This document shows, piece by piece, positions 1 to 11,519 of a DNA stretch of 33,522 nt. How positions within the stretch are numbered: position 1 is the stretch's first letter; every line of letters starts with the position of its first letter. The position numbers and the translations under genes were made by a program. The DNA is from an uncultured Ureaplasma sp. (GTDB lineage Bacteria; Bacillota_I; Bacilli_A; Mycoplasmatales; Mycoplasmoidaceae): assembly GCA_902766725.1 (NCBI GenBank), contig CACXEQ010000014.1:1-33522 (forward strand). Reading direction: 5' to 3'. Below the pieces are notes generated by a model, which was not told the origin of the DNA, did no database searches, and saw only the letters and a list, made by a program, of their open reading frames with translations.

Positions 1-63
1 AGTCAACAAAAAATTGTTGAAATTTATTTGCTAAATGATGCATGTTTTGAAGCAAGATTTTAG
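1..63 (+). CDS. Possible 3' end of a truncated gene (unidentified)
   Basis: An open frame runs from the first base to a TAG at 61-63 and would give the last 20 residues of a protein (ending NDACFEARF). It is too short to recognise. In DNA this AT-rich a 20-codon open frame can occur by chance, so this is only a candidate for a gene cut by the window edge. Confidence 0.2.
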   Translation, partial: SQQKIVEIYLLNDACFEARF

Positions 64-83
64 AAATGATTTCGTGCAAAAAA

Positions 84-102
84 TGCTCACTTTTTGCAAC
101 AT
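84..102. repeat. 19-bp inverted repeat, left arm (partner at 33399-33417)
   Basis: The 19 bases here (TGCTCACTTTTTGCAACAT) are the exact reverse complement of 33399-33417. Read outward from each arm, both copies encode M-L-Q-K-V-S in the same frame. This copy also lies in a local hairpin, with TGCAAAAA at 75-82 facing TTTTTGCA at 91-98. The repeat's function is unknown; it may belong to a dispersed repeat family that continues outside the window. Confidence 0.6.
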
Positions 103-204
103 AGCTCTAAAATGATATAGCAAAATTATGTAGTTCATTTTGAATATTACTAACAGATTGTATAAACTTGATTTATTAAGTAAAGTCTCAAAAAATAAGT
201 TAGT

Positions 205-210
205 TATAAT
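205..210 (+). promoter_or_regulatory. Candidate -10 box upstream of tlyA
   Basis: A perfect TATAAT lies 55 bases before the tlyA start. No convincing -35 box is visible at the usual spacing, as is common in mollicute promoters. Confidence 0.35.
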
Positions 211-265
211 ACTAATAATGATTTAAATTATACCTAATTTAATTACTCTTATATACACAATTAAT

Positions 266-994
266 ATGATTAGATTAGATAAATATTTAGTAAGCAGATA
301 TTCACAATTTTCAAGAAACAAAATTAACAATTTTATTTCCTTTGGTTATGTTTTAGTTAATAATAAACCAATTACTAAATCTAGTTATTTAATAAAGGAA
401 AATGATGAAGTTGTTTTAGTTGTTGATGAAAATAATTTATGGGTTTCAAGAGGAGCTTATAAATTAAAAAAAGCTTTGGAAATATTTAAAATAAATTTGC
501 ATAACAAGACATGTCTGGATATAGGTTGCTCAACAGGTGGGTTTTGTCAAGTAATGATAAAAAATGGAGCTAAAAAAATTTATGCTGTTGATGTAGGGGT
601 TGGACAATTTTCAAAAAAACTATTGAATGGAAAAATTATTTTAAAAGAAAAGACTGATTTTTGTTTAACTAAAAGCGCTGATTATGATAAAATTGACTTT
701 ATTAGTTGCGATGTTAGCTTTACTTCGGCAACAAAAATAATTAATCATGTTGCAAGAATATTTAATTACCCTTATATCTTTATTTGTTTAATAAAACCAC
801 AATTTGAATTAACAAAGAAAATTTTATATAGTTGCAATGGGTGTGTACACAAGAAATATTTTCAACAAGTATTTGACAAAATCTATAATTGTGCTAGAAA
901 AAATAATTTAATTTACTCGAAAATAATCCCAAGTCCAATCTTAGGTGCTAAGAGAAATAATCAAGAATTCTTTATTTGTATGGAGCATAAATAA
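266..994 (+). CDS. tlyA: TlyA-family rRNA 2'-O-methyltransferase (hemolysin A family)
   Basis: This 242-residue protein has the TlyA layout. An S4 RNA-binding domain occupies about residues 1-60 (starting MIRLDKYLVSR). An FtsJ-like methyltransferase domain follows, with VSRGAYKLKKAL as the entry motif, LDIGCSTGGF as the SAM-binding loop at about residue 85, and DVSF, KPQFE and NNQEF further on. These supply candidates for the K-D-K-E catalytic tetrad. Characterised members methylate 16S and/or 23S rRNA; the hemolysin label is historical. Its TAA stop shares one base with the ATG of the next gene (TAATG), so the two are probably translated together. The family is clear; the exact target nucleotide is not shown by the sequence. 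Confidence 0.9.
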   Translation: MIRLDKYLVSRYSQFSRNKINNFISFGYVLVNNKPITKSSYLIKENDEVVLVVDENNLWVSRGAYKLKKALEIFKINLHNKTCLDIGCSTGGFCQVMIKNGAKKIYAVDVGVGQFSKKLLNGKIILKEKTDFCLTKSADYDKIDFISCDVSFTSATKIINHVARIFNYPYIFICLIKPQFELTKKILYSCNGCVHKKYFQQVFDKIYNCARKNNLIYSKIIPSPILGAKRNNQEFFICMEHK

Positions 995-2152
995 TGCAAA
1001 AAACAATTTTTCATATTGATCTAGATGCTTTTTTTGCTACATGTGAAGAAATAATTAATCCTAAATTAAGAAACAAAGCATTTGTTGTATCTAGTCGTAA
1101 TAAATGATCAGTCATTAGTTGTGCTAGTTATCCAGCAAGAAAATATGGAATTAAAGCTGGTTTACCAGTTTATTTAGAAATAAAAAAGAAACCTAATTTA
1201 ATAATAGTTCCTGGTCATTATGAACTATATGATGAAATGTCAAGAAAATTTTTTAAATTTATAAAAATAAATTATTCAAATATTTGCGAAGAAATGTCGA
1301 TTGATGAATGTTTTGTTGATGTTAGTAAAAATCTTAAACATTACAAAAATAATAGTTATTTACTAGCTAAGCATATGCAAAATGATATCAAAAATAAATT
1401 AGGATTATCTTGTTCAATTGGGATAAGTTACAATAAATTTTTAGCTAAAATGGCTACTGATATGAATAAACCATTTGGCATCACAAAAATTATGTCTAAA
1501 AATGACATTCAAAATAAAATTTGGCCATTACGAATTGAACAAATGTTTATGATAGGTAAATCCACTACACCAAAACTTAAAAAGATAGGAATTAATACTA
1601 TTCATGATTTAGCTAAATATGATGATTATGAAAAATTGTATAACATTTTTTTTGATTCATGATTAGAAATGATAAAATTAGCTAATGGTCATGGTTCAGA
1701 CATTGTTGATATTAGCAAAAATGAACCCCAATCCCAATCTATTAGTCATTCATTATTAGAAGAAACAAATGATATATCAGAAATTGAAGTTTATTTCAAA
1801 CACATAGCAAGTGAATTAGCTACTAAATTAAGTTCACACAATATAGCCTGTTATACTATAGGTGTCACATATAAAATTGAAAAAAATACTTTTATATTAT
1901 CTAAAAAGTTAAATAAATCAATCTATTCATATGAAGATATTTATGAACAAGCATTAAAGTTATTTAGTAATAAATATGATTTTAATAAAAAAGTTAAATT
2001 GTTAGGAATAAACGCATCTAAACTTGTTAATATTAACCAATCATGTTTATCTAATATAACACTAAAATGTAAAAAAAATAAATTGGAAAATATAGTGGCA
2101 AATATAAATAAGAAAATTGGTAAAGATTTGGTTTGTATTTGTTATGATAAAT

Positions 2153-2163
<11 letters not shown>
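994..2163 (+). CDS. dinB: Y-family DNA polymerase IV
   Basis: This 389-residue protein is a Y-family translesion polymerase. The N-terminal motif FHIDLDAFFATCE carries the first catalytic Asp and the steric-gate Phe. The second catalytic motif, SIDECFVDVS, is at about residues 101-110. CSIGISYNKFLAKMATDMNKP, in the palm region, is typical of DinB, and the little-finger region follows after about residue 225. In-frame TGA codons at 1108 and 1660 are read as Trp. The start overlaps the tlyA stop by one base. The last 11 bases overlap the 3' end of the convergent ileS gene. No C-terminal clamp-binding motif was identified with confidence. Confidence 0.92.
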
Positions 2164-4861
<2,698 letters not shown>

Positions 4862-4906
4862 AAATAACAATCATTATACATATATAAATTTCAATTAATG
4901 ATTCAA

Positions 4907-5986
4907 TTAATATAAATTAAATGTTGTTTTAATAATTTTGTTAACAATTTTTTTAGATTCACAAATAATTAAATTACTAAATTGTTGATTAATACCATTT
5001 TTTGCCATTTCTATTAAAGGCAAATATGATGTAGTAGAAATTATTTCACTTTGGTTAGCAGAATTTATGAAATATCAATTATTTAGATTAAGATAAAAGT
5101 TTTCACCACATTTATAGAGTTTAATTTGTTTTGATGGTTTTTTCTTAACAAAAACAAAACCATCACCATAATCATTAGCTATGTCTAATGCAATAGCTGT
5201 TTGTTTCATGCTTTTTACCATATTGCTAGTAATCCTGCTTTTTGTTTTATTTATTGGATTACTACATGTGTTTAAAAAAATACTTGACATTGGAAAATAT
5301 TTTTCTAAGTTTTCAAAGGTTGCTGTGTCATAAATAAACCTAGAAGTATTATTAGATAAATGTTTGATTAAATTATTAAACTCTAATTGTTTTGAATAAT
5401 TAATGTCATTATCTAACACAATAACATTAAATCCTTTTTCTAAAGCTAATTTACAAATTTCGATACTGGCAAAACTAGCATTTAAAAGTAAAAAATAATC
5501 ATTTGAACGGGGGGGATTTATTTTTTTTTTATTTTTAGTTCAATCAGTTAAAATTTTATTAATAATTAGAAAAGCATTTTGAGCTTTTAGTTGTTCTAAT
5601 TTAGAAAATAAAACATATTTTTGATTAGTAAGTAAAGCATTTCAATATAAACCTGTTACATTGTTTTTTAACATATAGTATAACATCCCAATATTATTAA
5701 CAAAATTGCTTAATGTTACAGCTATTTTGTTAGTCAAAAAATGACAATCATTTTTAGTAAAGGGATTAATTTTACATATTATGTCAGATTGACTTATTAC
5801 TTTAATTTTCGTATCAAAAATTTTTGCACCTACTTTTTCATATTGTTGATCACTTATATTTAAACAAGAACCATAACCGGTTTGCACATTAACTCTTAAA
5901 CCAGTTAAGCACATTTTTTCTATTTCATTAGGTAATAAAAAAACTGCATTTGTTTTTTTATCAAAAATTAAACCTATATTTTTCAT
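4907..5986 (-). CDS. Alanine dehydrogenase/PNT-like protein lacking the dinucleotide-binding loop
   Basis: This 359-residue protein aligns along its length with alanine dehydrogenase and transhydrogenase alpha chains. Residues 31-74 (TGYGSCLNISDQQYEKVGA, then SDIICKIN) match the N-terminal domain. Residues 252-276 (ITSNMVKSMK, LDIANDYGDG) match the C-terminal motif around the catalytic Asp, here D272. The glycine-rich NAD loop expected at about 168-173 reads NASFAS, with all three glycines gone. The family Arg (near residue 13), the Lys of VKEP (here Asn74) and the His of LHLA also appear lost. The frame stays open across an A10 and a C7 tract, so it is not frameshifted as given. It sits just upstream of ileS and diverges from rpsP. 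Family assignment is from motif reading; loss of dehydrogenase activity is inferred. Confidence 0.6.
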
Positions 5987-6027
5987 TTTTCTTTATCAAA
6001 TAATACTATATATAATTTTATGTTAAT

Positions 6028-6057
6028 TTGATGACTATATTATAAAATAGTTATAAT
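6028..6057 (+). promoter_or_regulatory. Candidate promoter of rpsP-rplS-trmD
   Basis: TTGATG (6028-6033) and TATAAT (6052-6057) are separated by 18 bases, 46 bases before the rpsP start. An AAAGGA at about 6074-6079 lies some 24 bases from the ATG, too far for a normal Shine-Dalgarno site. Confidence 0.55.
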
Positions 6058-6103
6058 TATTAGATTATTTATTAAAGGAACATAAAAATTTTATATTAAA
6101 ATT

Positions 6104-6451
6104 ATGGTAAAGATAAGATTAACAAGATTAGGTAAGCATAAAAAGCCATTTTTTAGAATTATTGCAATTGATCAACGTAAAAGACGTGATGGTGCATATC
6201 TAGAATTGTTTGGTACATATGATCCAATATCTAAAAAAGTTACAATTAATGAAAAAACAATTTTAGAATTTTTAAATAAAGGAGCTCAACCATCACAAAC
6301 AGTTCTTAATATTTTAAAAAAACATGGTATTTGAGTCAAATTTAAATCTACAAAAATTAAAATGAAATCTCATAAACGTCCTATGTCTGCAAAAAGAAAA
6401 TTATCTAAAGTTAAACAGCCTAATACAAATAAGGAAGAAAAAAATAAATAA
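6104..6451 (+). CDS. rpsP: 30S ribosomal protein S16
   Basis: The 115-residue product begins MVKIRLTRLGKHKKPFFRI, the typical S16 start, and has RRDGAYLELFGTYDP, also typical. A TGA at 6332 is read as Trp; beyond it lies a basic tail of about 38 residues (KMKSHKRPMSAKRK), so a standard-code reading would wrongly end at 6334. S16 is a small-subunit assembly protein. It is followed after two bases by rplS. In many Firmicutes rimM and trmD come next; here rimM is absent from this position. Confidence 0.95.
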
Positions 6452-6453
6452 CT

Positions 6454-6804
6454 ATGGCAAAAATTAATAATATCAAAATTTTAAACAAAATCACTAGAGG
6501 TCAAATGAAAGATGATTTACCACTTTTTAGATCTGGTGATACAATTTCTGTTAGTTATAAGATAGTTGAAGGAAAAAAAGCAAGAATTCAAGTTTTTACT
6601 GGTGTTTGCATGAGAATCAAAGGTCACAATAATTCTCAGACATTTATTTTGAGAAAAAATAATGGTGTAGAAAAAACATTCCCTATGCATTCACCTCTTA
6701 TTGTAAAAATTGATGTTGCTAAAAAAGGTAAAGTTAGAAGATCATATATTTCTTATTTACGAAAAAGATCTGGTAAATCAGCTCGAATAGAGTTAGCTGA
6801 TTAA
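6454..6804 (+). CDS. rplS: 50S ribosomal protein L19
   Basis: The 116-residue protein has the L19 signatures FRSGDTISVSYKIVEG and VFTGVCMRIKG, and ends with the typical RRSYISYLRKRSGKSARI. L19 sits at the interface of the ribosomal subunits. It lies two bases after rpsP and 22 bases before trmD, in one apparent operon. Confidence 0.97.
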   Translation: MAKINNIKILNKITRGQMKDDLPLFRSGDTISVSYKIVEGKKARIQVFTGVCMRIKGHNNSQTFILRKNNGVEKTFPMHSPLIVKIDVAKKGKVRRSYISYLRKRSGKSARIELAD

Positions 6805-6826
6805 CAACTAATTATTACATTACATT

Positions 6827-7498
6827 GTGAAAAAAATAACAATTTTGACATTATTTCCTGAAGTTTTTGTTCCATTCAAAAATTTTTCTATTATTAAAAA
6901 AGCTATAAATAATAAACATTTAAAAATAAATGTTATTAATTTTAGACAATATGCAAATAATAAACATATGAAAGTAGATGACTATCCAACTGGTGGTGGG
7001 GCTGGGATGATAATTTCTTTGCCATCAATTGTTATGGCTATTAGAAAATGCCAGACAAAAAATAGTCATGTAATTTTGCTTTCACCACAAGGTAAAATTT
7101 TTAATCAAAATAAAGCAAATAAATTAGCTAGAAACAAAAATGATTTAATAATCATTTGTGGTCATTATGAGGGTTTTGATGCTAGAATTATCAATTATGT
7201 TGATGAAGTGATATCTATTGGAGATTATATTTTAACTGGAGGAGAAACTGCCGCAATGGTATTAATAGATGCTATTAGCAGATTGGTTAAAAATGTCATT
7301 AGTAAAGAATCCCTTGAAACAGAAACACTAACCAATAATCTATTAGATTATGATAATTACACTAAACCAAAAAATTTTGAAGGACATTTAATACCTGACA
7401 TACTGTTTTCTGGGAATCACAAAAAAATTGCTAAATTTAGAAAAAATAATCGTGTTTTAAAAACTAAAAAATATCGGCCTGACTTATTATCTAAATAA
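6827..7498 (+). CDS. trmD: tRNA (guanine-37-N1)-methyltransferase
   Basis: The 223-residue product is TrmD, which methylates G37 next to the anticodon to prevent frameshifting. It starts at a GTG (MKKITILTLFPEVF). Visible family motifs are DDYPTGGGAGM, LLSPQGKIFNQ, ICGHYEGFDARI and the trefoil-knot segment SIGDYILTGGE with the catalytic Asp nearby. Length is slightly short of the usual 230-250. No Shine-Dalgarno site is visible. It follows rplS; the order rpsP-rplS-trmD without rimM is a reduced version of the Firmicutes operon. Confidence 0.96.
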   Translation: MKKITILTLFPEVFVPFKNFSIIKKAINNKHLKINVINFRQYANNKHMKVDDYPTGGGAGMIISLPSIVMAIRKCQTKNSHVILLSPQGKIFNQNKANKLARNKNDLIIICGHYEGFDARIINYVDEVISIGDYILTGGETAAMVLIDAISRLVKNVISKESLETETLTNNLLDYDNYTKPKNFEGHLIPDILFSGNHKKIAKFRKNNRVLKTKKYRPDLLSK

Positions 7499-7562
7499 TT
7501 TTTATAAATTTGTGTTAACTCATCATTATTTTTGTTAATTAATGAATGGAGGCTTATACAAA

Positions 7563-8294
7563 ATGGATCAAATTTTATTATATTTATCACTTAAATATAA
7601 TGGCTTATGAATGGCAATTTACAATAGTTTACAAAAAAAAGAACAATTATCACTTAGGGATGTGACAAGGTTGACTAATGAAGTTAATTGTGATTTTATC
7701 ACTTTAATAAATAATAAATATGTTCCAAACTTAAAAACGATTAACAAACCACCATTTGGAATTTTTTGCTATGGTAATTACAATTTATTAAACCAAAGAT
7801 GTGTTACTGTTTTTTCTGATTCATCATCAATTGATTTCATAGATGTTATTAAACAACAAGAGATTAATTTTCTTTGAGTAAATTTAACAAATAAGGAATT
7901 AATTAATGTTTTATCAAAATATCAAAGTAATAATATTTTTTATATGAGTGAAATTAAAAATATAAATAATAAAATTTATCAAAATCTATTAAATGACAAA
8001 TTAATTCTAAGTAATAATGCATTTATTTCTGAAATTTGGGAACGAAATAATGCAATTGATTACACAAATCAATTGCAAGAAAGGATGTTTTTAGGAATTA
8101 CAAAACAAGTAATAATTTTAAAAAAATTAAAATCTAAACAATTATATTCATTGGCTATTTATGCTAAACATGAAGATATAAAAATATTAATATTGAAGAA
8201 ATATTATGATGCTAGATTTAAAAAAATAATAGATAAAAAAAGAATATTTATATTTGATGATACTACATCATTAAAAAGTTATTTTCTAGCATAA
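7563..8294 (+). CDS. Degenerate DprA/Smf-like protein
   Basis: This 243-residue protein is tentatively DprA/Smf. The segment KYVPNLKTINKPPFGIFCYG followed by NYNLLN resembles DprA's lead-in to the Rossmann fold (YPxLLxxIxxPPxxLFxxGNxxLL). Near residues 157-183, ISEIWERNN and MFLGITKQVIILK resemble the later SEY, RNRIIAGLS and VVVVEA motifs. The diagnostic GSR after the first strand reads SDS here. Context supports the call: in Bacillus the dprA (smf) gene precedes topA, as it does here. In transformable bacteria DprA loads RecA on incoming single strands; whether this divergent form does is unknown. GGAGG at 7548-7552 lies 10 bases before the ATG. A TGA at 7608 and another at 7875 are read as Trp. 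It is shorter than typical DprA (280-370). Confidence 0.55.
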
Positions 8295-8368
8295 ATTCTA
8301 ATTTATGAACAATTAATTCAAATATTTTTGTAAATGAAAATAATATTTGGCATATATAATAATGAAAT

Positions 8369-10426
8369 ATGTTTAGTAACCTTGTTGTTATTGAGTCACC
8401 AAACAAAGAAAATACGATCAGGAAATATTTAGGCAATGATTATGAAATAATTGCCACTGTTGGTCATATTCGGGACATTCCTTCTACTAATGCAAAAGCA
8501 TTTGATCCAGTTACATTTGAACCAAACTGAAAAATATCCTATGATAAAAAAACTAAAAAATCTAAAAAAGAAATTATTGAAAAAATCAAAAACGAAGCCA
8601 ATAAAGTTAATAAGATATATTTAGCTACTGATCCTGATAGAGAAGGTGAAGCAATTGCTTGGCATGTCTATGAAATATTACCAAAGTCATGTCAAAAAAA
8701 ATGTGTTCGAATTACATTTAACGAAATAACAAAAAATGCTATTGATTCCGCTATCAAAAATGAAAGAAAAATAGATTTAAATTGGGTACATTCACAATTT
8801 GTAAGACGAATTATTGATAGGATTATAGGATATGATTTATCAAAATTTGTTCGAAAAAAATTTAATGGTACATCAGCTGGGCGTGTTCAATCGGTTGCAT
8901 TAAAATTTATATACGAACGTGAACAAGAAATCAACAATTTTAAACCTACAACGACATATACATTAGATACAATTTTAGAAAATGGGGACAAAATCTATTT
9001 ACGTCAAACAGATAACAAATCAAAAAGTGAAAAAGAAAATACATCAATTCTTGATTTTAAATCTGAAGATGAAATACAAAAAATTATTGATAATTTAAAT
9101 CCAGAATTTGAAGTTTATTTTCCAAGAGGTAAGGAAGACATTAAAATTCTAAGAAGAAATTCACAACCACCATTTAAAACATCAACATTGCAGCAGACTG
9201 CTAGTAATGTATTTAATTGATCAATTAGTAAAATAACTAAAGTTGTTCAAGATTTATATGAAGGTATTAATGTGGGTAATGAGCATATTGCTTTGATTAC
9301 ATACCCACGAACTGATTCAATTAGAATGTCAGATTACTTTAAAAATATTGCCCTTGAATTTATCAAAAAAACATATGGTGAAGAATATGTAAATTCTAGT
9401 TCAAAATTTTATAATAAAAAAAATGACAATGTCCAAGATGCTCATGAATGTATAAGAATTATTGATCCATATTTATCTCCAGAAAACTTAAAAAAGATGA
9501 ATGTTAATAATGATTATGTTATTATGTATGATCTAATTTGAAAAAGATCTATAGCATGTTTGATGACACCATGTCGATATATTCACAAAATCATTCGATT
9601 TAAAAACAATAATTGTAAATTTTTTACTTATTCTAATAGCATAGAATTCGATGGATATAGAAGAATATATGCCAATACTAATAATGAAACAATTGAAATT
9701 AATCATGGTTCAAAAAATATTTATAAAAATGGTCAAAAATTCAAGGCCAAATCAATATCTATTGGTAAACATGTTACTGAACCACCACCTCGCTATAACC
9801 AAGCAAGTTTAGTCGAAGCACTTGACAATGCAGGAGTTGGTCGACCATCAACATACAGAATCATGGTAGATATTAATCCATCTAGGGGATACTGTGAGAT
9901 TAAGAACAAATCTTTTTATATGTCAAAAATAGGTGATTCTGTTATTAAAGGTTTAATTGAAAATTTTAATGATGTAATTGATAAAGATTTTACAAAAAAT
10001 ATGGAACAACGTCTAGATGCAATAGCTGAACAAAAAGAGCCATGAAATAAATGACTTAAAATATTTGTTCCAAAATTTAAAAATAAAGTTGAACAAAAAG
10101 ACAAGACAATTAAAACAGAATCACTAAATGTTGGTAGAAATTGTCCAAAATGTGGTAGTCATCTTGTGTATAGATTTAGTAAAAAAACAAAAAAACAATT
10201 CATAGGTTGTAGCAATTATCCTAAATGTTCATATGCAGAATTTCCAAACAATAATCAAATATTAATGGAAAAATGTCCAAAATGTGGTAATTTATTAATT
10301 CAAAAGACAAATAAATGGAATAAAAAATTTATTGGTTGCAGTAATTATCCAAAATGCAATTTTATTTGTAATAATTTAAAAGATATAATAAATAATAAGT
10401 TTAAAGATGATTCAAGAAATAACTAA
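8369..10426 (+). CDS. topA: DNA topoisomerase I
   Basis: This 685-residue type IA topoisomerase relaxes negative supercoils. The TOPRIM domain is seen as NLVVIESPNKENTIRKYLG at the N-terminus and ATDPDREGEAIAWH, the acidic DxDxE cluster. The active-site Tyr lies in ITYPRTDSIRMSD at about residue 312. RYNQASLVEALDNAGVGRPST is a conserved core motif. Two C-terminal C4 zinc fingers (CPKCG...GCSNYPKC, twice) end the protein. The start was set by the first ATG of the conserved N-terminus; an ATG six bases upstream in the same frame runs into a stop. The last 20 bases overlap the thioredoxin gene. Confidence 0.95.
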
Positions 10427-10718
10427 ACAAACTGATATAGACCAACTATTTTCTCAATATAAGAATGTTCTTATTGATTTTTATGCTTCATGATGTGGTC
10501 CATGTAAAATGATGAGTCTAGAAATTGACAAAATTAATGATAAGCATCATGATTTATTAATCTTAAAAATAAACATTGATAATTACCCAAAACTTGCGGA
10601 AAAATATTTAATTCAATCCATTCCAACTATAATATATGTAGTTGATGCTAAAGAAAAATCAAGAATTATTGGTTATCAACCTGTATCAATAATAGAAAAA
10701 CTAATTAGTAAGGAATAG
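10407..10718 (+). CDS. trxA: Thioredoxin
   Basis: The 103-residue protein has the thioredoxin active site DFYASWCGPCKMM (the Trp encoded by TGA) and the cis-Pro loop QSIPTIIYV. It donates electrons to protein disulfides, normally with thioredoxin reductase. The ATG at 10407 lies inside the end of topA, an overlap of 20 bases. A downstream ATG at 10509 would omit the active site and is rejected. rpmG follows after four bases. Confidence 0.93.
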
Positions 10719-10722
10719 AAAT

Positions 10723-10884
10723 ATGGCTGTTAAAAGACACTTAAGATTAGAATGTTCAGTTTGTAATAGTATTAACTATTTAACATTCAAAAATAGCAAG
10801 AAAGTTACAAAAAAATTAGAATTAAAAAAATATTGTCCTAAATGTAAAAAAGTAACCGTTCATAAAGAAACAAAAAAGAAGTAA
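10723..10884 (+). CDS. rpmG: 50S ribosomal protein L33 (first copy)
   Basis: The 53-residue L33 starts [14 protein letters not shown] and carries two zinc-type Cys pairs (CSVC and CPKC). It is the first of two L33 genes, 78 bases apart. It directly follows trxA and is closed by a terminator-like hairpin. Confidence 0.9.
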   Translation: MAVKRHLRLECSVCNSINYLTFKNSKKVTKKLELKKYCPKCKKVTVHKETKKK

Positions 10885-10909
10885 TAATGTCAATTATTAT
10901 ATATTTTTG

Positions 10910-10915
10910 TATAAT
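10910..10915 (+). promoter_or_regulatory. Candidate -10 box before second rpmG
   Basis: TATAAT lies 48 bases upstream of the second rpmG start, just before the hairpin at 10927-10949. A transcript starting about seven bases downstream would begin at or just before the hairpin. Confidence 0.35.
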
Positions 10916-10926
10916 AAATTAAATAT

Positions 10927-10949
10927 AAGAGGTTAAAGCCTCTTTTTTT
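10927..10949 (+). terminator. Rho-independent terminator-like hairpin between the two rpmG genes
   Basis: AAGAGG (10927-10932) pairs with CCTCTT (10939-10944), with a six-base loop and a T run to 10949. It probably ends the topA-trxA-rpmG transcript, or attenuates the genes that follow. Confidence 0.7.
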
Positions 10950-10962
10950 AGAAATGATGCAT

Positions 10963-11109
10963 ATGAGTAGAAAAATTATTTTAATTTGTAGTGATTGTCT
11001 AAGTAGAAATTATCACATTACAAAAAATCAACATTCTACCAAAAGAATGGAAATTAAAAAATTTTGTGCCCATTGTAATAAACACACTATCCATAAGGAA
11101 TCTAGATAA
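10963..11109 (+). CDS. rpmG: 50S ribosomal protein L33 (second copy)
   Basis: The 48-residue product ([17 protein letters not shown]) is a second L33, with Cys pairs CSDC and CAHC. This is the copy usually found just before secE and nusG in Firmicutes. Its stop overlaps the secE start by one base. In-frame ATGs at 10954 and 10957 are alternative starts; 10963 matches the family N-terminus. Confidence 0.9.
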   Translation: MSRKIILICSDCLSRNYHITKNQHSTKRMEIKKFCAHCNKHTIHKESR

Positions 11110-11507
11110 TGATAACAATTAATCAAAATAATGCTAATAATTCTAAATTAGTTAATAAACAACTTAAACTTGAAAATAAAAAAAAGAAAAAAATAGCTAA
11201 ACTTGAACTAAAGAAAACGAAATTAAATAAACAAATTGTTTTCAATATGAGTCCTAAAAAAAGAACAGAAATAGAGGACCAAATAAGAGCAATAGATTTA
11301 AGGATAACAGAATTAAATAATAATAAGATAACTTTAAAAAATTCTTTAAAAATTTGATCTAAAGGAATCGCAAAAGAATCAAGACGAATAATATGAGAAA
11401 AAAAATGAGATATTATTAAAAATTTTGTTACTATTGTTGTGATAACAATAATTTTAGCATCCATTTTCTTTGGTATAGACATATTATTGTTAACAATAAA
11501 AAAATAG
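11109..11507 (+). CDS. secE: Preprotein translocase subunit SecE
   Basis: The 132-residue protein ends with a SecE domain: an amphipathic segment (GIAKESRRIIWEKKWDIIKN) followed by one membrane helix (FVTIVVITIILASIFFGIDI). SecE clamps the SecY channel. In front of it lies a Lys- and Leu-rich, probably coiled-coil region of about 80 residues, longer than in the minimal bacterial SecE. A TGA at 11355 is read as Trp; without that the SecE domain would be missed. It is translationally coupled to rpmG and followed by nusG after 12 bases. Confidence 0.88.
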
Positions 11508-11519
11508 GAGATTATAAGA

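Noticed and set aside
97-112. Sixteen bases whose reverse complement (TTTTAGAGCTATGTTG) matches the start of type II-A CRISPR repeats
   Set aside because: There is one copy only, no second half of the repeat, no spacers, no cas gene and no convincing tracrRNA-like hairpins nearby. A chance match is more likely, though an array just outside the window cannot be excluded.
4862-4906. Possible T-box leader for ileS
   Set aside because: Only 45 bases separate ileS from the upstream gene, too few for a T-box, and no specifier or T-box sequence is visible.
5642-5644. Apparent stop in the alanine dehydrogenase-like gene
   Set aside because: It is TGA, read as Trp here. The frame continues unbroken through both homopolymer tracts to the TAA at 4907.
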